Of a stretch of 64,000 bases of DNA, positions 53,670-62,155 are shown one piece after another. Every line of letters begins with the position of its first letter. Position 1 is the first letter of the stretch. This DNA comes from Achromobacter sp. Root83. Its GTDB lineage: Bacteria > Pseudomonadota > Gammaproteobacteria > Burkholderiales > Burkholderiaceae_B. The notes below the pieces were generated by a model that was given only the letters and a program-made list of their open reading frames with translations, was not told the DNA's origin and did no database searches. Where the stretch lies: NCBI RefSeq assembly GCF_001428845.1, contig NZ_LMIU01000001.1, positions 984 through 64,983 of the forward strand. The letters are read 5' to 3'. The translations under genes were made by a program, and so were the position numbers.

Positions 53670-54677
53670 TCAGGCCTCGATCAGCTCGATGTTTTCCACT
53701 AGCGCGGCCAGGCCCATGTCTTCGACCACGTAATCATCATTCGAGCTTTCGTAGGTGTCCACGCGGCTGCGCTTGGCGTTTTCTTCGACATGACGACGGC
53801 GCCCGCCGACTTGCCAGTACAGGGAAAGGTTGTCCAGCGTGGTGATGAGTACCTTTTTCTCCGGGAAGAATGGCGCCTGCACCGCCGCCAAGCCGCCGAT
53901 ACGCTTCTGGCTGATGATGAGGTCTGCGGCGAGCGTATCGGTGGCGCGGCTGTCCTGATTGACCAGCGGGAAATACTTGTCATGCATCAGGCCTCGGCCC
54001 ACGACCGCCACGAGCTGGGAGTTTTCACGGTGCCACGGGTCCAGGAGCGTGATGGCGTCGTACACCAGCGCATCCAGGTTCTTGTAATCGCCGGCGGCGC
54101 CAACCTGCACCTTGCCCACCGTCTTGCCTTCGGCCATAACGCGTTCTTCGGCGCTCTCGCGCATCTTCTGCAGCCAGCCTTTGTTCACGTCCTGCAGCAG
54201 CGTGTTGGTGGCCGGGTCGGTATTGGCCGCAACGCTCGTACCGTTGAAACCGATCATGATGCGGTCCAGGGCTTGGCGTTGGATCAGCAGGTCACGGATG
54301 CGGACTTCAAAATCGGGAAAGATCGCCCAGGCGTCCAGCTTGGCGTACCCGATGAACGAATCGAAATCCGTATGCCGGCAGTAGTAGCCGTTCTGGTCCA
54401 GGGTAGTCAGATCACGCGGTGCGCGGTCGCGGTCCTGCGTATTGGTGCGCGAGGCGATGGGGCCGGACAGGTTCAACCCGAGCTTTTCGCCCTGCTGATC
54501 GGTGACGCCGACCATGTTGATCCTGCCCAGGAAATCGGAGCTTTCTTGGATCTTGGTTTCGAGCGTTTGCTGCACGCTCGGCAGAACGTTGAAGGTCTTC
54601 GTGGCATCGTCCACGCCGTTGAGCGTGGCGATGCGCCCCAGGTAGGCGTTGAAGAGTTTGCGGGTGTCGTTGCGCAT
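53670..54677 (-). CDS. N: Major capsid protein GpN
   Basis: 335 residues, P2 gpN family (MRNDTRKLFNAYLGRIATLNGVDDATKTFNVLPSVQQTLE). Main head shell protein, processed by O in P2. 48 bases after O. Confidence 0.96.
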   Translation of the reverse strand: MRNDTRKLFNAYLGRIATLNGVDDATKTFNVLPSVQQTLETKIQESSDFLGRINMVGVTDQQGEKLGLNLSGPIASRTNTQDRDRAPRDLTTLDQNGYYCRHTDFDSFIGYAKLDAWAIFPDFEVRIRDLLIQRQALDRIMIGFNGTSVAANTDPATNTLLQDVNKGWLQKMRESAEERVMAEGKTVGKVQVGAAGDYKNLDALVYDAITLLDPWHRENSQLVAVVGRGLMHDKYFPLVNQDSRATDTLAADLIISQKRIGGLAAVQAPFFPEKKVLITTLDNLSLYWQVGGRRRHVEENAKRSRVDTYESSNDDYVVEDMGLAALVENIELIEA

Positions 54678-54725
54678 GTCAGGTATCCAGTGAATGGGAT
54701 TTGATGGGGTTGCGGTGGGCGCGCG

Positions 54726-55589
54726 TTAGCAGTCGGTTTGCGCGCGATCCGAGCCGCCCGACGCCTGCGGCCGCTGGCCGAAATTGCCGGGGGTCTTGTC
54801 GAGGTCAGCGCGCAGGTCCGCAAGGTCTTTGGCGCTGGCCGCGGACTTCTTGAACTCCTGCAGTTCAGTGGTGAGCCGGCCGATGGATTGCGCCAGGCCG
54901 TCCGTGGTCTGCTTGAACGCCTTTTCGAGCGCGCCGAAAGCCCGCACCGCGCCGTCAACGTCGCCGGGCGTGAATGCAGCAGGCGCGGGCTGTTGCGGAG
55001 CTTGCTGCGATTGACCGGGCAGCAGCGCGCGGAAGAACGCGCCAATAGCCTGGAATGCGGACGCGGCCTCATCCGGCGCCTGCGGGTCGGCGTCGAAGTT
55101 CAGCGCCGTCTCCAGCGCGCTGCTGAAGAGGTTGTTGGGGGACTGCTTGCGCGAGGCCAGCGGGTTGGCGGCGGGGTTCTTGGCCGCGAATTCCAGAATG
55201 CTCGTGCCCAGGCTAGCCGGGCTGTCGGTGACGCCCAAGCCGATCAGGCCGCACTTGCCCGTACCGGCGAAATCCTCCTGCAGCTCGATGGACGTATAGA
55301 TTTTCTGGCGGCCCTTGGTCATGGCCACCAGCTCGGGCGTGGGATCGAGCTGCGCCTGCAGTTCCAGCTTGCCAGCGCCGTTCTCCTGCGTACGCACCGC
55401 CAGCACGTCGCCATACGCCTTGAACGGGCTTTCCGGCACCAGGCCGCGAATGTGCTCCATCCAGATGCGGGCGCCGTAGGTGTCGCGGTTGTAGGTTTCG
55501 GCGATTTGTTCCAGCCAGGCGCGCAGGATGTTGCGGCCATCGGTGGTTTGGCCTTCGGTGGCCACGGTAAACCAACGGGATTTATCCAT
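54726..55589 (-). CDS. O: Capsid scaffold and protease GpO
   Basis: 287 residues. The N-terminal serine-protease domain (about 1-160, SRWFTVATEGQTTDGRNI) is followed by a C-terminal coiled-coil scaffold (about 210-265). It guides N assembly and cleaves head proteins. It diverges from P across 141 bases holding late promoters. Confidence 0.93.
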   Translation of the reverse strand: MDKSRWFTVATEGQTTDGRNILRAWLEQIAETYNRDTYGARIWMEHIRGLVPESPFKAYGDVLAVRTQENGAGKLELQAQLDPTPELVAMTKGRQKIYTSIELQEDFAGTGKCGLIGLGVTDSPASLGTSILEFAAKNPAANPLASRKQSPNNLFSSALETALNFDADPQAPDEAASAFQAIGAFFRALLPGQSQQAPQQPAPAAFTPGDVDGAVRAFGALEKAFKQTTDGLAQSIGRLTTELQEFKKSAASAKDLADLRADLDKTPGNFGQRPQASGGSDRAQTDC

Positions 55590-55665
55590 AAGGGTGTGCT
55601 CGGTGGGTGGTGTTCGGGTGTTGCCATACTGGCCCCGGCGGACGCGCCGCTCAACGCATTAAGGT

Positions 55666-55708
55666 TGTGCAAGCGCCTTCCAGAAGACCCAGCCTCACGC
55701 GCGCGCGG
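55666..55708 (+). promoter_or_regulatory. Candidate Ogr-type late promoter for P and Q
   Basis: TGT-N13-AGA (55666-55684; one base off the TGT-N13-ACA seen before FI and V) is followed by CCTCACGCGCGCGCG (55692-55706), a near match to the tract downstream of the other two dyads. The gap between O and P is where P2 has its divergent late promoters. Confidence 0.5.
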
Positions 55709-55730
55709 AGAACCCCGGCAGGATGGCGGC

Positions 55731-57485
55731 ATGTTGCAATCGACCGACCACATCGACCCGCGCCGCGTTGCCCGTGACCTGTATTGGCAGGGCTGGCGCG
55801 TCTCGTCTATCGCGCGCCACCTGGGCGAGAAGCGCACGACGGTGCATAGCTGGAAAACGCGCGATGGCTGGGACGCGGCCTCGCCCGTCGAGCGCGTGGA
55901 ATCAGCGCTGGAGGCGCGCTTATGCACGCTCATCGCCAAGACGGAAAAGGAAGGCCGCGACTTCAAAGAAATTGATCTGCTTGGGCGGCAGCTGGAAAAA
56001 ACCGCGCGCGTGCGCAAGTACGACGACGACGGCCGCGAATCGACCCTCAACCCCAACATCGAGCGCCGCAATGCTGCGCCCAAGCGCAAGCCAGAGCGCA
56101 ACGCGATCAGCGATGACCAGGCGGCCAAGCTATCGCAGGCCTTCCGTGATTCGCTCTTTGACTATCAAAAGGTCTGGCTGCGCAATGGTGATCAGCGCAC
56201 GCGAATGATTCTGAAATCCCGGCAGATCGGCGCGACCTGGTACTTCGCACGCGAGGCCTTGATTGATGCGATTGCGACCGGGCGGAATCAGATTTTTCTA
56301 TCCGCCTCGAAAGCGCAGGCGCACGTCTTCAAGCAGTACATCATCCAGTTCGCACGCGAGGCGGCGGATATAGACCTGAAAGGCGATCCCATTGTCTTGC
56401 CCAATGGGGCGCATTTGTACTTTCTGGGAACGAACGCGCGCACCGCTCAGAGCTACCACGGCAACTTTTACTTTGATGAGTTTTTTTGGGTGCCCAAGTT
56501 CGGCGAGCTGAACAAAGTGGCCAGCGGCATGGCGCTGCATAAGCAGTGGCGCAAGACGTATTTCTCTACGCCGTCGAGCATGGCGCACGAAGCCTTTCCG
56601 CTTTGGACAGGCGAGGTATTCAACAAGCGGCGGGCGAAGCGCGATCAAGTGGCCATCGAGCTGGCGCATTCGATCCTAAAGAATGGCCACCGCTGCGATG
56701 ACCGCATCTGGCGCCAGATCGTCACCATCCTGGACGCAGAAGCCGGGGGCTGCAACCTCTTTGACATTGAAGAGCTGCGCCTTGAATACAGCCCGGACCA
56801 GTTCGAAAACCTGCTCATGTGCGGGTTCATTGACGATACGGCGTCCATCTTCCCGCTGGCGATGCTGCAGGGCTGCATGGTCGATGCGATGGTTGAATGG
56901 GTTGACGTTCAAAAGTTCCTGATACGTCCTTACGCGCATTACCCGGTCCTGGTGGGCTATGACCCTTCGCTTACGGGCGATTCTGCCGGGTGCGTGGTAC
57001 TTGCGGCCCCGCGCACGCCGGGCGGCAAGTTCCGCGTACTTGAGCACCATCAATTCCGTGGCATGGACTTTGCCGCCCAGGCAAAGAAGATCAAGGAAAT
57101 CACGGAGCGGTACGCGGTCGCATACATCGGTATCGACGCGACCGGCATGGGGCAGGGCGTATATCAGCTGGTCAAGCAGTTTTTCCCGGCCGCGCGGGCT
57201 TACAGCTACTCGCCAGAGGTCAAGGGCCGCCTGGTGCTCAAAGCTGGCGACGTGATCCGCAACAAGCGCCTGGAGTTCGACGCCGGCGCCACGGATCTGG
57301 CGCAATCCATGATGGCGATACGAAAGACGATGACCGCGAGCGGCCGCAGCGTCACCTATGACGCCGGGCGCGCGAGCGAGACAGGACACGCCGACCTGGC
57401 CTGGGCCCTCATGCACGCGTTGGATTGGGAACCATTGGAAGGCGCCTCCGGCGCCAGCAAAGGATTTATGGAGTTATTCGGATGA
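55731..57485 (+). CDS. P: Terminase large subunit (ATPase) GpP
   Basis: 584 residues from ATG 55731. The helix-turn-helix start (ARHLGEKRTTVHSWKTRDGW) is followed by an ATPase (about 155-330, LKSRQIGATWYFAREALID as Walker A-like and FYFDEFFW as Walker B) and a nuclease-like C-terminal domain with VGYDPSLTGDSAG and YIGIDATGMG. It pumps DNA into heads. The frame is open to 54738, but that is antisense to O. ATGA overlap with Q. Confidence 0.95.
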   Translation: MLQSTDHIDPRRVARDLYWQGWRVSSIARHLGEKRTTVHSWKTRDGWDAASPVERVESALEARLCTLIAKTEKEGRDFKEIDLLGRQLEKTARVRKYDDDGRESTLNPNIERRNAAPKRKPERNAISDDQAAKLSQAFRDSLFDYQKVWLRNGDQRTRMILKSRQIGATWYFAREALIDAIATGRNQIFLSASKAQAHVFKQYIIQFAREAADIDLKGDPIVLPNGAHLYFLGTNARTAQSYHGNFYFDEFFWVPKFGELNKVASGMALHKQWRKTYFSTPSSMAHEAFPLWTGEVFNKRRAKRDQVAIELAHSILKNGHRCDDRIWRQIVTILDAEAGGCNLFDIEELRLEYSPDQFENLLMCGFIDDTASIFPLAMLQGCMVDAMVEWVDVQKFLIRPYAHYPVLVGYDPSLTGDSAGCVVLAAPRTPGGKFRVLEHHQFRGMDFAAQAKKIKEITERYAVAYIGIDATGMGQGVYQLVKQFFPAARAYSYSPEVKGRLVLKAGDVIRNKRLEFDAGATDLAQSMMAIRKTMTASGRSVTYDAGRASETGHADLAWALMHALDWEPLEGASGASKGFMELFG

Positions 57486-58525
57486 CACGCAAACGCAAAC
57501 CGCGCGCCACGTTTACCGCGCCCGATACGCAGCCGGCAGCTGCGCCCGCTAATGCCGAAGTGTTTTCCTTCGGCGATCCCGTGCCCGTGCTGGACCGGCG
57601 CGAAATCCTGGAATATCTGGAATGCTGGCGCAACGGCCGATGGTATGAGCCGCCCGTCCATTTCGGCGGCCTGTCCAAGACGTTCCGCGCCAGCCCGCAC
57701 CACAGCTCGGCAATCTACTTCAAGGCCAATATTTTGGCGTCCACGCTGGAGCCGCACTCGGCATTCCGGCGCGAGACCTGCCTAAAAATGGCAGTGGACT
57801 TCCTGACGTTCGGCAATGCCTACGCGGAGCGCTTGGATAGCGTGACCGGAAAATTGCTGGGGACGCGCCACGCGCTGGCCAAGTACACGCGGCGCGGCGT
57901 GGAACCTGGGCGGTATTACTTCATCCCCAGCGCTGGCCAGGAGCACCAGTTTCAGGACGGGACGGTTTGCCATCTGATGCAGCCGGACATCAACCAGGAA
58001 GTCTACGGCCTGCCCGAATACCTGGCGGCGCTCAACTCGGCATGGCTTAACGAGGCGGCAACGTTGTTTCGCCGCAAGTATTACCTCAACGGCAGTCATG
58101 CGGGCTTTGTGATGTACGTGACGGACCCGCTGCAGGATGAGACCTATGTGGACGACATCCGCAAAGCCATGAAGGAGGCCAAGGGGCCGGGCAATTTCCG
58201 CAATCTGTTCGTGTACGCGCCGGGCGGAAAAAAGGACGGGATGCAGATTATTCCGGTGAGCGAGGTTGCGGCGCGTGATGACTTTTTCAACATCAAGAAC
58301 GTGTCGCGCGATGACGTGCTGGCCGCGCACCGCGTGCCGCCGCAGTTGATGGGTCTGGTGCCGTCGAACTCGGGGGGCTTCGGCACGCCGATATCGGCGG
58401 CCAAGGTGTTCGCCCGCAACGAACTGGAGCCGCTGCAAGCGAAGTTTATGGAAATCAACGAATGGATCGGCCAGGAGGTGGTCAAGTTCAAGCCTTACAC
58501 CATCCCCGGCGAGGGCGGCGAATAG
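57482..58525 (+). CDS. Q: Portal protein GpQ
   Basis: 347 residues, P2 portal family (LEYLECWRNGRWYEPPVHFGGLSKTFRASPHHSSAIYFKANIL, then VPPQLMGLVPSNSGGFG). It forms the ring through which DNA enters the head. A strong terminator follows 23 bases after the stop. Confidence 0.96.
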   Translation: MTRKRKPRATFTAPDTQPAAAPANAEVFSFGDPVPVLDRREILEYLECWRNGRWYEPPVHFGGLSKTFRASPHHSSAIYFKANILASTLEPHSAFRRETCLKMAVDFLTFGNAYAERLDSVTGKLLGTRHALAKYTRRGVEPGRYYFIPSAGQEHQFQDGTVCHLMQPDINQEVYGLPEYLAALNSAWLNEAATLFRRKYYLNGSHAGFVMYVTDPLQDETYVDDIRKAMKEAKGPGNFRNLFVYAPGGKKDGMQIIPVSEVAARDDFFNIKNVSRDDVLAAHRVPPQLMGLVPSNSGGFGTPISAAKVFARNELEPLQAKFMEINEWIGQEVVKFKPYTIPGEGGE

Positions 58526-58548
58526 GCCATTGCGCCGCCCCGACCAAG

Positions 58549-58572
58549 CCCCGCACGTGCGGGGTTTTTTTT
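58549..58572 (+). terminator. Terminator after Q
   Basis: The perfect palindrome CCCCGCACGTGCGGGG (58549-58564) is followed by eight T. It separates Q from the convergent SOS-controlled gene. Confidence 0.92.
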
Positions 58573-58587
58573 CGTCCGTGTCCCGCG

Positions 58588-58875
58588 CTAACGCTGCTCG
58601 CCGCGCTTCGCGCCTGGTTTCACGGCCAGCGCTTCGTTTAAGCACGGTTCACCGGCCACGTATTCCCGCAGCTCGGCCACGCGGTCGATGATGTCCTGGC
58701 GGTGCCGCAGTCCGCCGGCGCTGCGCAAGCCGGCCTCCAAGGCCACGATGACTCGCTGCAGGCGCCAAATCTCCCAGGCGAGGGCGCAGGCCTCGGCGGT
58801 TGGATTGCGCGCGTACAGCTCGCGTATGCGCGGCGCAGGTAGGGGCGCGGGCGGTGGTCGGTCGAAGAATTCCAT
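58588..58875 (-). CDS. Small SOS-controlled phage protein, possible antirepressor
   Basis: 95 residues from ATG 58875: a Pro-rich start (DRPPPAPLPAPRIRELYARNP), then two helices (ACALAWEIWRLQRVIVALEAGLRSAGGL and RQDIIDRVAELREYV) and a basic end. I recognise no family and see no DinI-like fold. A consensus LexA box lies 15 bases upstream of its ATG, so it should be made on DNA damage. Since the CI-like repressor lacks a cleavage domain, an SOS-induced antirepressor like Tum of phage 186 is a reasonable guess. Confidence 0.6.
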   Translation of the reverse strand: MEFFDRPPPAPLPAPRIRELYARNPTAEACALAWEIWRLQRVIVALEAGLRSAGGLRHRQDIIDRVAELREYVAGEPCLNEALAVKPGAKRGEQR

Positions 58876-58889
58876 GGGTTGCCTCTCGA

Positions 58890-58909
58890 TACTGTATGAA
58901 TATACAGTA
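58890..58909 (-). promoter_or_regulatory. LexA (SOS) box
   Basis: TACTGTATGAATATACAGTA: CTG-N10-CAG with matching outer TA on both sides, close to the E. coli ideal. It lies 15 bases before ATG 58875, in promoter position for that gene. Confidence 0.88.
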
Positions 58910-58938
58910 TTCGGATGGGTGCAGAGGTCTGGCGCGCA

Positions 58939-58957
58939 GTTCTCCCCCCTCCGCGCC
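58939..58957 (-). other. Candidate cos site
   Basis: On the minus strand GGCGCGGAGGGGGGAGAAC is followed by TGCGCGCC. As I remember it the P2 left end is GGCGAGGCGGGGAAAGCAC and then TGCGCGC: the same length, GGCG start, purine-rich middle and junction. Distance and orientation to Q also match P2. No coding sequence is convincing in 58958-59150. Confidence 0.6.
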
Positions 58958-59150
58958 TGCGCGCTAAATGTGAGAGAAACGACTCGACATTGCGTCACTC
59001 CCTGGCGCAAGCTTTGGCGCGCCTCTGCGGCTGCTGGTGGGGCTTGGCAGATGACGCAAAACGACGCACCCCCGACGCACCGGGAAGGGGGCAGGCGGGA
59101 ACTTGGAAAAATGGACGCCTCGGAAGCCTAGATCATGTATTCCGCCAGAC

Positions 59151-59172
59151 TTGCTGGTATATGTGCTGGTAT
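59151..59172. repeat. Right arm-type integrase sites
   Basis: TTGCTGGTAT (59151-59160) and TGCTGGTAT (59164-59172), the same word as the three copies near the integrase start. Confidence 0.65.
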
Positions 59173-59194
59173 TATTTTTTTCCGAACATTAAAA

Positions 59195-59216
59195 AACCAA
59201 TTAAATCAATTGGTTG
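59195..59216. promoter_or_regulatory. IHF-type site in an inverted repeat
   Basis: AATCAATTGGTTG (59204-59216) fits the IHF consensus WATCAANNNNTTR at every position. It lies within AACCAATT-N5-AATTGGTT (59195-59215), between the right arm sites and the core, where a DNA bend is expected. Confidence 0.6.
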
Positions 59217-59234
59217 TGGCTGTAGTGCTGTTGA

Positions 59235-59248
59235 CACCGTCTCCGCCA
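59235..59248. repeat. attR core
   Basis: CACCGTCTCCGCCA, identical to 28500-28513. Sequence beyond it is the original host DNA downstream of tRNA-Ser. Confidence 0.92.
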
Positions 59249-59278
59249 AATACAGATACCGCGATAAACCGCGATATC

Positions 59279-59314
59279 TCAAAACCCGCAGAAGCTAACG
59301 CTCTGCGGGTTTTT
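59279..59314 (+). terminator. Displaced host terminator of tRNA-Ser
   Basis: ACCCGCAGA (59284-59292) pairs with TCTGCGGGT (59302-59310), then T4. It sits 36 bases beyond attR and before integration would have ended the tRNA transcript. From 59315 to about 59580 I see no gene. Confidence 0.8.
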
Positions 59315-59589
59315 CATTGGCTCTCGCTTTCCCCATGGCATCCGCGCCCTGCGACATGTATGTGGGACTCACGCGTGCCGAGTATCTCATCTGCCTATAT
59401 TTGTATTCCATATTCGACTTATGGGAACAAATAAATCCTCAATACACTAAGCCCGCACTTAGTGGTCAACAAAGTACCTTCAATGCCAAGCGTGGCAGAC
59501 GTCACCGTTATCGATATGTTCGAACGGGGCCGTGACCGGCCTGACACCAACGGCAACGATATCGGCGATGACCAAGCCCTGACCATCGG

Positions 59590-59771
59590 ACTCCATCAGG
59601 TGATTGCCGTTGGCGCACGCAACAGATCACGATCGGCAAGCACCGCCTCGAACCGTCCGAAAACCTGCATGGCAGGACCGTGAATTCTCCACCGCGATCC
59701 GCGAAGGCCGCGAGCCCAATGCCAGCGTGGCCCGGGTGCTGCACGATCTTGAGCAGCAATTGCCGCGCTGA
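59590..59771 (+). pseudogene. Remnant of a Gfo/Idh/MocA-type oxidoreductase
   Basis: The frame ending at TGA 59769-59771 reads WQDREFSTAIREGREPNAS and then VARVLHDLEQQLPR, which resembles the C-terminal helix of this NAD(P)-dependent oxidoreductase family. Upstream, another frame gives ITIGKHRLEPSENLHG, a plausible preceding strand, so at least one frameshift and loss of the front are implied. No start codon or Rossmann motif is present. It precedes the shikimate operon and may be a lost member of it. Confidence 0.45.
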
Positions 59772-59874
59772 CTGGCCTTCGGGCGTGCAGGGATAAACAC
59801 ACATTTGATGCTCGCTCCGATGGTCAAGGTCTCAGGCGCTGAATTTCGATAACTAAAAATACGGAGCGAAATAG

Positions 59875-61296
59875 ATGAGCAAAGGCCCGCAACACACGCC
59901 TCGGACGCAGCACCAGCCCAGGAAAGCCGCTGCCAGCGGTTGGATAGGCTCGGCGCTGGAATACTACGATTTCTTCATTTACGCCACCGCGGCGGCGCTG
60001 GTTTTTCCGCAGATATTCTTCCCGCAAAGCGACCCGGCCATTGCCATCATTGCTTCGCTGGCCACCTATGGCGTGGGCTATGTGGCGCGGCCCATAGGGG
60101 CCTTTGTGCTGGGGCATCTGGGTGACACTCACGGCCGCAAGCAGGTGCTGGTGTGGTGCATGTTCCTTATGGGATTTTCAACCATCGCCGTGGGCCTGCT
60201 GCCCACCTATGACCAGGTTGGCCTGTGGGCGCCCGCGTTGCTGGTGGTGATGCGCCTGATCCAGGGATTTGCCGTGGCAGGCGAGATCTCGGGAGCCAGC
60301 GCCATGATCCTGGAGCATGCGCCGTTTGGCCGGCGCGGTTATTTCGCCAGCTTCACATTGCAGGGTGTGCAGGCCGGGCAGATCCTTGCGGCGGCTGTTT
60401 TTCTGCCGCTGGCGCACTACATGCCCCCCGAGCAATTCAATAGCTGGGGCTGGCGCATTCCGTTCCTGTTGAGTGTCGTCGTCATCATCGCCGGCTACAT
60501 CATCCGCCGCGAGGTGCATGAGACGCCGGTCTTCACAGACATGGGCACGCAGGCGATGCGTCCACGCTCGCCGGCGGTCGAGGCTTTCCAGCACAGCTCA
60601 CCCGACATGCTGCGCGTGGTGTGCATGTCGCTGATGAATGTCATCCCGGTGGTGGCCACGATCTTCGGCGCGGCCTATGCCGTGCAACCGGCCTACGGCA
60701 TAGGCTTTGCCAAGGATATGTACCTGTGGATTCCGGTGGTCGGCAACATCGTCGCGGTTTTTGTCATTCCCCTGGTGGGTGGCCTGTCGGACCGCATAGG
60801 CCGGAGGCCGCCTCTGGTGGCAGGCGCGCTGCTGTCGGGGCTTCTGGCTTTTGCGTATCTCTACGCCATCAGCATCAAGAGCGTGCCGCTGGCGTTCACC
60901 ATCTCCATCCTGATGTGGGGTGTGGTTTACCAGGGCTACAACGCCGTGTTCCCGAGCTTCTACCCCGAGCTGTTTCCCACGCGCACCCGCGTCTCGGCCA
61001 TGGCGATCTCGCAGAACGTGGGCACGGCCATCACCGCCATGCTGCCGGCGCTGTTCACCGCAGTCGCGCCTCCGGGCTCCACCAGCATCTGGCTGACGGT
61101 GGGCGCGATCGCGTTCGGCATCACCGTGGTGGCCGCAGTGGCTGCCCTTAGCGCGCGGGAAACCTACCGTATCCGCATTCAGGATCTGGGCCGGCCCGAT
61201 GCGCAACCCGTGGACAAGGCCGAGTACGACCGCCTGAGTGCGCAGCGCATGGCCGATGCGCGCGCTCTGAAGCCGGCTGTGACGGAGCGGCCATGA
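59875..61296 (+). CDS. MHS-family transporter, shikimate or aromatic-acid type
   Basis: 473 residues with twelve hydrophobic spans. The metabolite:H+ symporter start is GSALEYYDFFIYATAAALVFPQIFFP and the MFS loop is GHLGDTHGRKQVL near 82-94, with a second at GGLSDRIGRRPPL near 302. ShiA (shikimate) and related carriers look like this, and the three genes downstream for shikimate breakdown support shikimate or quinate as substrate. Behind GGAG. 4-base overlap with the next gene. Confidence 0.88.
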   Translation: MSKGPQHTPRTQHQPRKAAASGWIGSALEYYDFFIYATAAALVFPQIFFPQSDPAIAIIASLATYGVGYVARPIGAFVLGHLGDTHGRKQVLVWCMFLMGFSTIAVGLLPTYDQVGLWAPALLVVMRLIQGFAVAGEISGASAMILEHAPFGRRGYFASFTLQGVQAGQILAAAVFLPLAHYMPPEQFNSWGWRIPFLLSVVVIIAGYIIRREVHETPVFTDMGTQAMRPRSPAVEAFQHSSPDMLRVVCMSLMNVIPVVATIFGAAYAVQPAYGIGFAKDMYLWIPVVGNIVAVFVIPLVGGLSDRIGRRPPLVAGALLSGLLAFAYLYAISIKSVPLAFTISILMWGVVYQGYNAVFPSFYPELFPTRTRVSAMAISQNVGTAITAMLPALFTAVAPPGSTSIWLTVGAIAFGITVVAAVAALSARETYRIRIQDLGRPDAQPVDKAEYDRLSAQRMADARALKPAVTERP

Positions 61297-62126
61297 TCAC
61301 GGGCAAGACCACCCTCATTGCCCACATTGGCTACCCCACCGAAAGCTTCAAGGCGCCGATGATCTACAACCCCTGGTTCGAGCGCAAGGGAATCGATGCG
61401 TTCGTGGTGCCCATGGGCGTGAAGGCCGAGGACTTTGCACAGAGCTTCGATGCTGTCCTGCGGCTGTCCAATCTGCGCGGCGCGCTGATCACCATGCCGC
61501 ACAAGGTCGCCGTGGTGCAGAAGGTACACGAGGTGACGCCGGCGGTGCACATCGCGGGGGCCTGCAACGCAGTGCTCAGGCGCGAAGATGGTTCGCTGCT
61601 GGGCGACCAGTTCGACGGCGCGGGCTTTGTGCGCGGTGTGGTGCGCAAGGGGCGCAGGCTCGAGGGCGCGCGCGTGCTGGTCGCGGGTGCGGGCGGCGTG
61701 GGCTCGGCCATTGCCGCATCGTTGGCAGCCGCCGGTGTGGGGGAGCTTGCGCTGTTTGATGCCCATGCCGACAGCGCCCTGGCGCTAGCCGCACGGTTGC
61801 GCAAGCACTACCCCAGGCTGCAGGTGCGCTGCGGCTCCAACGATCCCCAGGGCTTCAATGTAGTCGTCAATGCCACGCCGCTGGGCATGAAAGAGGGCGA
61901 CCCCTTGCCCTTCGATGCGGCACGCATCAGCCCCGAGACGTTCGTGGGCGAAGTGGTGATGAAGAGCGAATACACGGCCCTTCTGCGCATGGCCCGCGAC
62001 AAGGGCTGCCAGGTGCAGTTGGGCACGGACATGCTGTTCGAGATGATTCCCGCCTATCTGGAGTTCTTTGGCTTTGGCAGCGCCACGGCCGAAGAGTTGC
62101 GGGCCATAGCGGCGATGGTTTACTGA
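61293..62126 (+). CDS. Shikimate dehydrogenase-like protein (catabolic AroE homologue)
   Basis: 277 residues of the AroE family. The Lys of ITMPHKVAV near 70 and Asp of GDQFDGAGF near 108 (catalytic pair) are present, and GAGGVGSAIAASLAAAG near 133-149 binds NAD(P). The substrate loop reads GYPTESFKAP instead of the usual S-x-S, so it is a divergent catabolic form. It would oxidise shikimate to 3-dehydroshikimate for the following dehydratase. Operon partner of the transporter. Confidence 0.85.
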   Translation: MITGKTTLIAHIGYPTESFKAPMIYNPWFERKGIDAFVVPMGVKAEDFAQSFDAVLRLSNLRGALITMPHKVAVVQKVHEVTPAVHIAGACNAVLRREDGSLLGDQFDGAGFVRGVVRKGRRLEGARVLVAGAGGVGSAIAASLAAAGVGELALFDAHADSALALAARLRKHYPRLQVRCGSNDPQGFNVVVNATPLGMKEGDPLPFDAARISPETFVGEVVMKSEYTALLRMARDKGCQVQLGTDMLFEMIPAYLEFFGFGSATAEELRAIAAMVY

Positions 62127-62155
62127 CTTCCAGTCCTGAACCCGAGGAGATTTTC

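Larger units (their letters stand above)
28500..59248. mobile_element. P2-like temperate prophage integrated in tRNA-Ser
   Basis: A 30.7 kb element bounded by 14-bp direct repeats and carrying an integrase, candidate origin, early operon, repressor, complete P2-type head, tail and lysis genes, a cos-like sequence and attP arm sites. All late genes are full length and in P2 order, so it looks intact. It departs from P2 in three ways. The integrase and att lie next to cos rather than between D and the repressor. Replication relies on a primase-helicase beside iterons rather than a gene A nickase. It also has an SOS-controlled gene. It resembles mosaic P2-type phages of Burkholderia and Bordetella relatives. 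Confidence 0.95.

Noticed and set aside
58915..59298. A 127-codon plus-strand frame across cos and attR
   Set aside because: It crosses the attachment core and arm sites, has no ribosome site and no recognisable sequence.
59508..59804. A 98-codon minus-strand open frame after the prophage
   Set aside because: Composition is unlike a protein (many Arg, Cys, Ser), and the plus strand in the same place shows an oxidoreductase-like remnant.
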